A stretch of 14,714 nt of DNA from Anaerolineales bacterium (GTDB taxonomy: Bacteria; Chloroflexota; Anaerolineae; 4572-78; J111): the NCBI GenBank assembly GCA_012032575.1, contig JAAUSP010000134.1, positions 1 to 14,714 on the forward strand. Direction: 5' to 3'. The notes under the pieces are model-generated. The model saw only the letters and a program-made list of their open reading frames with translations, did no database searches and was not told the DNA's origin. Below are positions 14,025 through 14,714 of this stretch, piece by piece (position 1 is the stretch's first letter; every line of letters starts with the position of its first letter). The translations under genes were made by a program, and so were the position numbers.

Positions 14025-14101
14025 TTAATACAGCGTAAATTAAGTTTTTATATATTTTGATGGTTTAAAAACTTTTGTTTACTTTGTTTACGCTGTATTA
14101 A
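14025..14101 (-). repeat. AT-rich nested inverted repeat (15-bp outer and 9-bp inner arms) between genes
   Basis: The outer arms 14025-14039 and 14087-14101 are perfect complements over 15 bases (left arm TTAATACAGCGTAAA). Inside them, 14042-14050 and 14066-14074 are complementary over nine bases (AAGTTTTTA). In the transcript this would form a two-tier hairpin that ends 17 bases before the ATG of the GT2 gene at 14007 and begins 13 bases after the upstream stop. The side towards the GT2 gene has no proper U-run, so it does not look like a standard terminator. It may be a regulatory hairpin, an operator region or a small palindromic element. No target-site duplication is visible. Confidence 0.7.
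14074..14091. repeat. Tandem 9-bp direct repeat
   Basis: TTTGTTTAC occurs twice, head to tail, at 14074-14082 and 14083-14091. The second copy runs into the right arm of the surrounding palindrome. It could be a pair of protein-binding half sites or simply low-complexity AT-rich DNA. Confidence 0.6.
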
Positions 14102-14114
14102 CTTGATCATTTTT

Positions 14115-14714
14115 CTAAAGAGTGATAAGTTGAGCACGGAGGCCCATATTAGCAATGCGAGATTGAATTTCAGTTAAGTAGTTAGGGTTCATAACAAAAA
14201 TCGTATCGGGAGCATAAGTTACTAAAAAATCGGGCGAAACGATTTGCTGACCTGTTCCTGGAATGTAGTTGCCCTGTTTGCGAGGATTAATATCTACTAC
14301 AAATTCAATCGCCTCTACTGAAACCTCCAATGTATTTAAGATAGTTACCCCCTTGGCCCCTGCCCCCCAAATTACAGCACGTTTACCATTTGGTTTTTCA
14401 TTATCCAATAACAATTTTCGCAAGGTTGCTTTTTTATCCTGATAATGTTTGGCAAAATAACCTATGGTCTCTACCAACTTATGAGGGCTATCCAGGTCAG
14501 TTACTCTGGTGGGCCTGGTTTCACTTTGGGGGCGAGCCTCCAACCATAAATACTGGCCTTCAAAGGCTTGCATCAACCGAAGAACTTCAAAGCCATATTT
14601 GGCAAAAAGTCGTGTTAGCGATCCCGGACTAAAATAAGAGCAGTGCTCGTAAAAAATATCCCAGAAGGTTAAGTTACGCAAAATCCAAACCACATTAGGC
14701 ATTTCGAAGAAAAT
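14115..14714 (-). CDS. C-methyltransferase-like SAM-dependent protein (C-terminal part, runs off window)
   Basis: The frame enters from the window edge (IFFE before the first Met), so the gene starts outside. The visible 199 residues begin at the end of the SAM fold: FEMPN, then IFYEHCSYFSPGSL. This matches the Y-x-EH-x(2)-YFS segment that holds the catalytic residues in sugar C-methyltransferases of the TcaB9/TylCIII type. Next comes a second Rossmann-like domain: AVIWGAGAKGVTILNTL (109-125 from the Met), FVVDINPRKQGNYIPGT (134-150) and FVMNPNYLTEI. This is the C-methyltransferase C-terminal domain (PF08484 type). Such enzymes normally methylate a keto nucleotide sugar, giving a branched deoxysugar. 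Related proteins of unknown substrate are also common in glycan loci. The zinc-binding N-terminal domain is not visible here. Confidence 0.83.
   Translation of the reverse strand: MFFEMPNVVWILRNLTFWDIFYEHCSYFSPGSLTRLFAKYGFEVLRLMQAFEGQYLWLEARPQSETRPTRVTDLDSPHKLVETIGYFAKHYQDKKATLRKLLLDNEKPNGKRAVIWGAGAKGVTILNTLEVSVEAIEFVVDINPRKQGNYIPGTGQQIVSPDFLVTYAPDTIFVMNPNYLTEIQSRIANMGLRAQLITL

Noticed and set aside
14025..14101. Rho-independent terminator after the C-methyltransferase gene
   Set aside because: The stem is long but AT-rich, the loop is 47 bases, and no U-run follows the outer arm in the transcript.
14025..14101. Miniature transposable element
   Set aside because: The outer arms resemble terminal inverted repeats, but no flanking target duplication is seen and copy number cannot be judged from one window.

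Overview
This window reads as the interior of a large glycan (exopolysaccharide, capsule or surface-glycolipid) biosynthesis locus from a bacterium of middling GC content. All genes lie on the minus strand and are tightly packed. Transcription therefore runs from about 14.7 kb down to 1, and both end genes are cut by the window edge. I cannot place the organism firmly. The style (many GT2/GT4 enzymes, small SAM methyltransferases and sulfotransferases in one run) is typical of environmental lineages such as Chloroflexota, but that is an impression and not a result.

Layout in transcription order: the C-terminal part of a C-methyltransferase-type protein (14714-14115); an AT-rich 107-bp gap with a nested palindrome and a tandem 9-mer (14008-14114); a GT2 glycosyltransferase (14007-13096); a frameshifted sulfotransferase (about 13082-12139); a SAM methyltransferase (12048-11275); a GT4 glycosyltransferase (11240-10218); an unrecognised protein that looks like an alpha/alpha-toroid (10214-9078); a second GT4 (9078-7975); a divergent sulfotransferase (about 7964-7116); a methyltransferase with a frameshifted 5' end (7119-6330); a frameshift-split GT4 (6319-5203); a methyltransferase (5203-4448); a sulfotransferase (4435-3557); two GT2 enzymes (3550-2492 and 2473-1382); a methyltransferase (1303-458); and the N-terminal part of an FAD-dependent amine-oxidase/UDP-galactopyranose-mutase-like protein (439-1).

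That is six glycosyltransferases, five methyltransferases and three sulfotransferase-like proteins. Together they predict a glycan of several sugars decorated with methyl and sulfate groups. No flippase, polymerase, ABC exporter, chain-length regulator, PAPS-forming enzyme or nucleotide-sugar pathway gene is in the window, so those steps must be encoded elsewhere. Several junctions are coupled (TAATG at 5203 and 9078, ATGA at 7116-7119), which argues for an operon.

The most useful observations are these. (1) Four genes are broken by single-base frame changes, and three of these lie in homopolymers (C7, T8, A7, coding strand) that each hold exactly one base too many. This is either a systematic sequencing artefact or real slippage and decay. 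(2) The unknown 378-residue protein sits embedded and translationally linked between two GT4 genes. (3) The three sulfotransferases differ at the basic residue of the PAPS 5'-phosphosulfate loop. (4) A nested palindrome with an adjoining tandem repeat lies in one of the longest gaps. No RNA gene, CRISPR array, insertion sequence or convincing Rho-independent terminator was seen.
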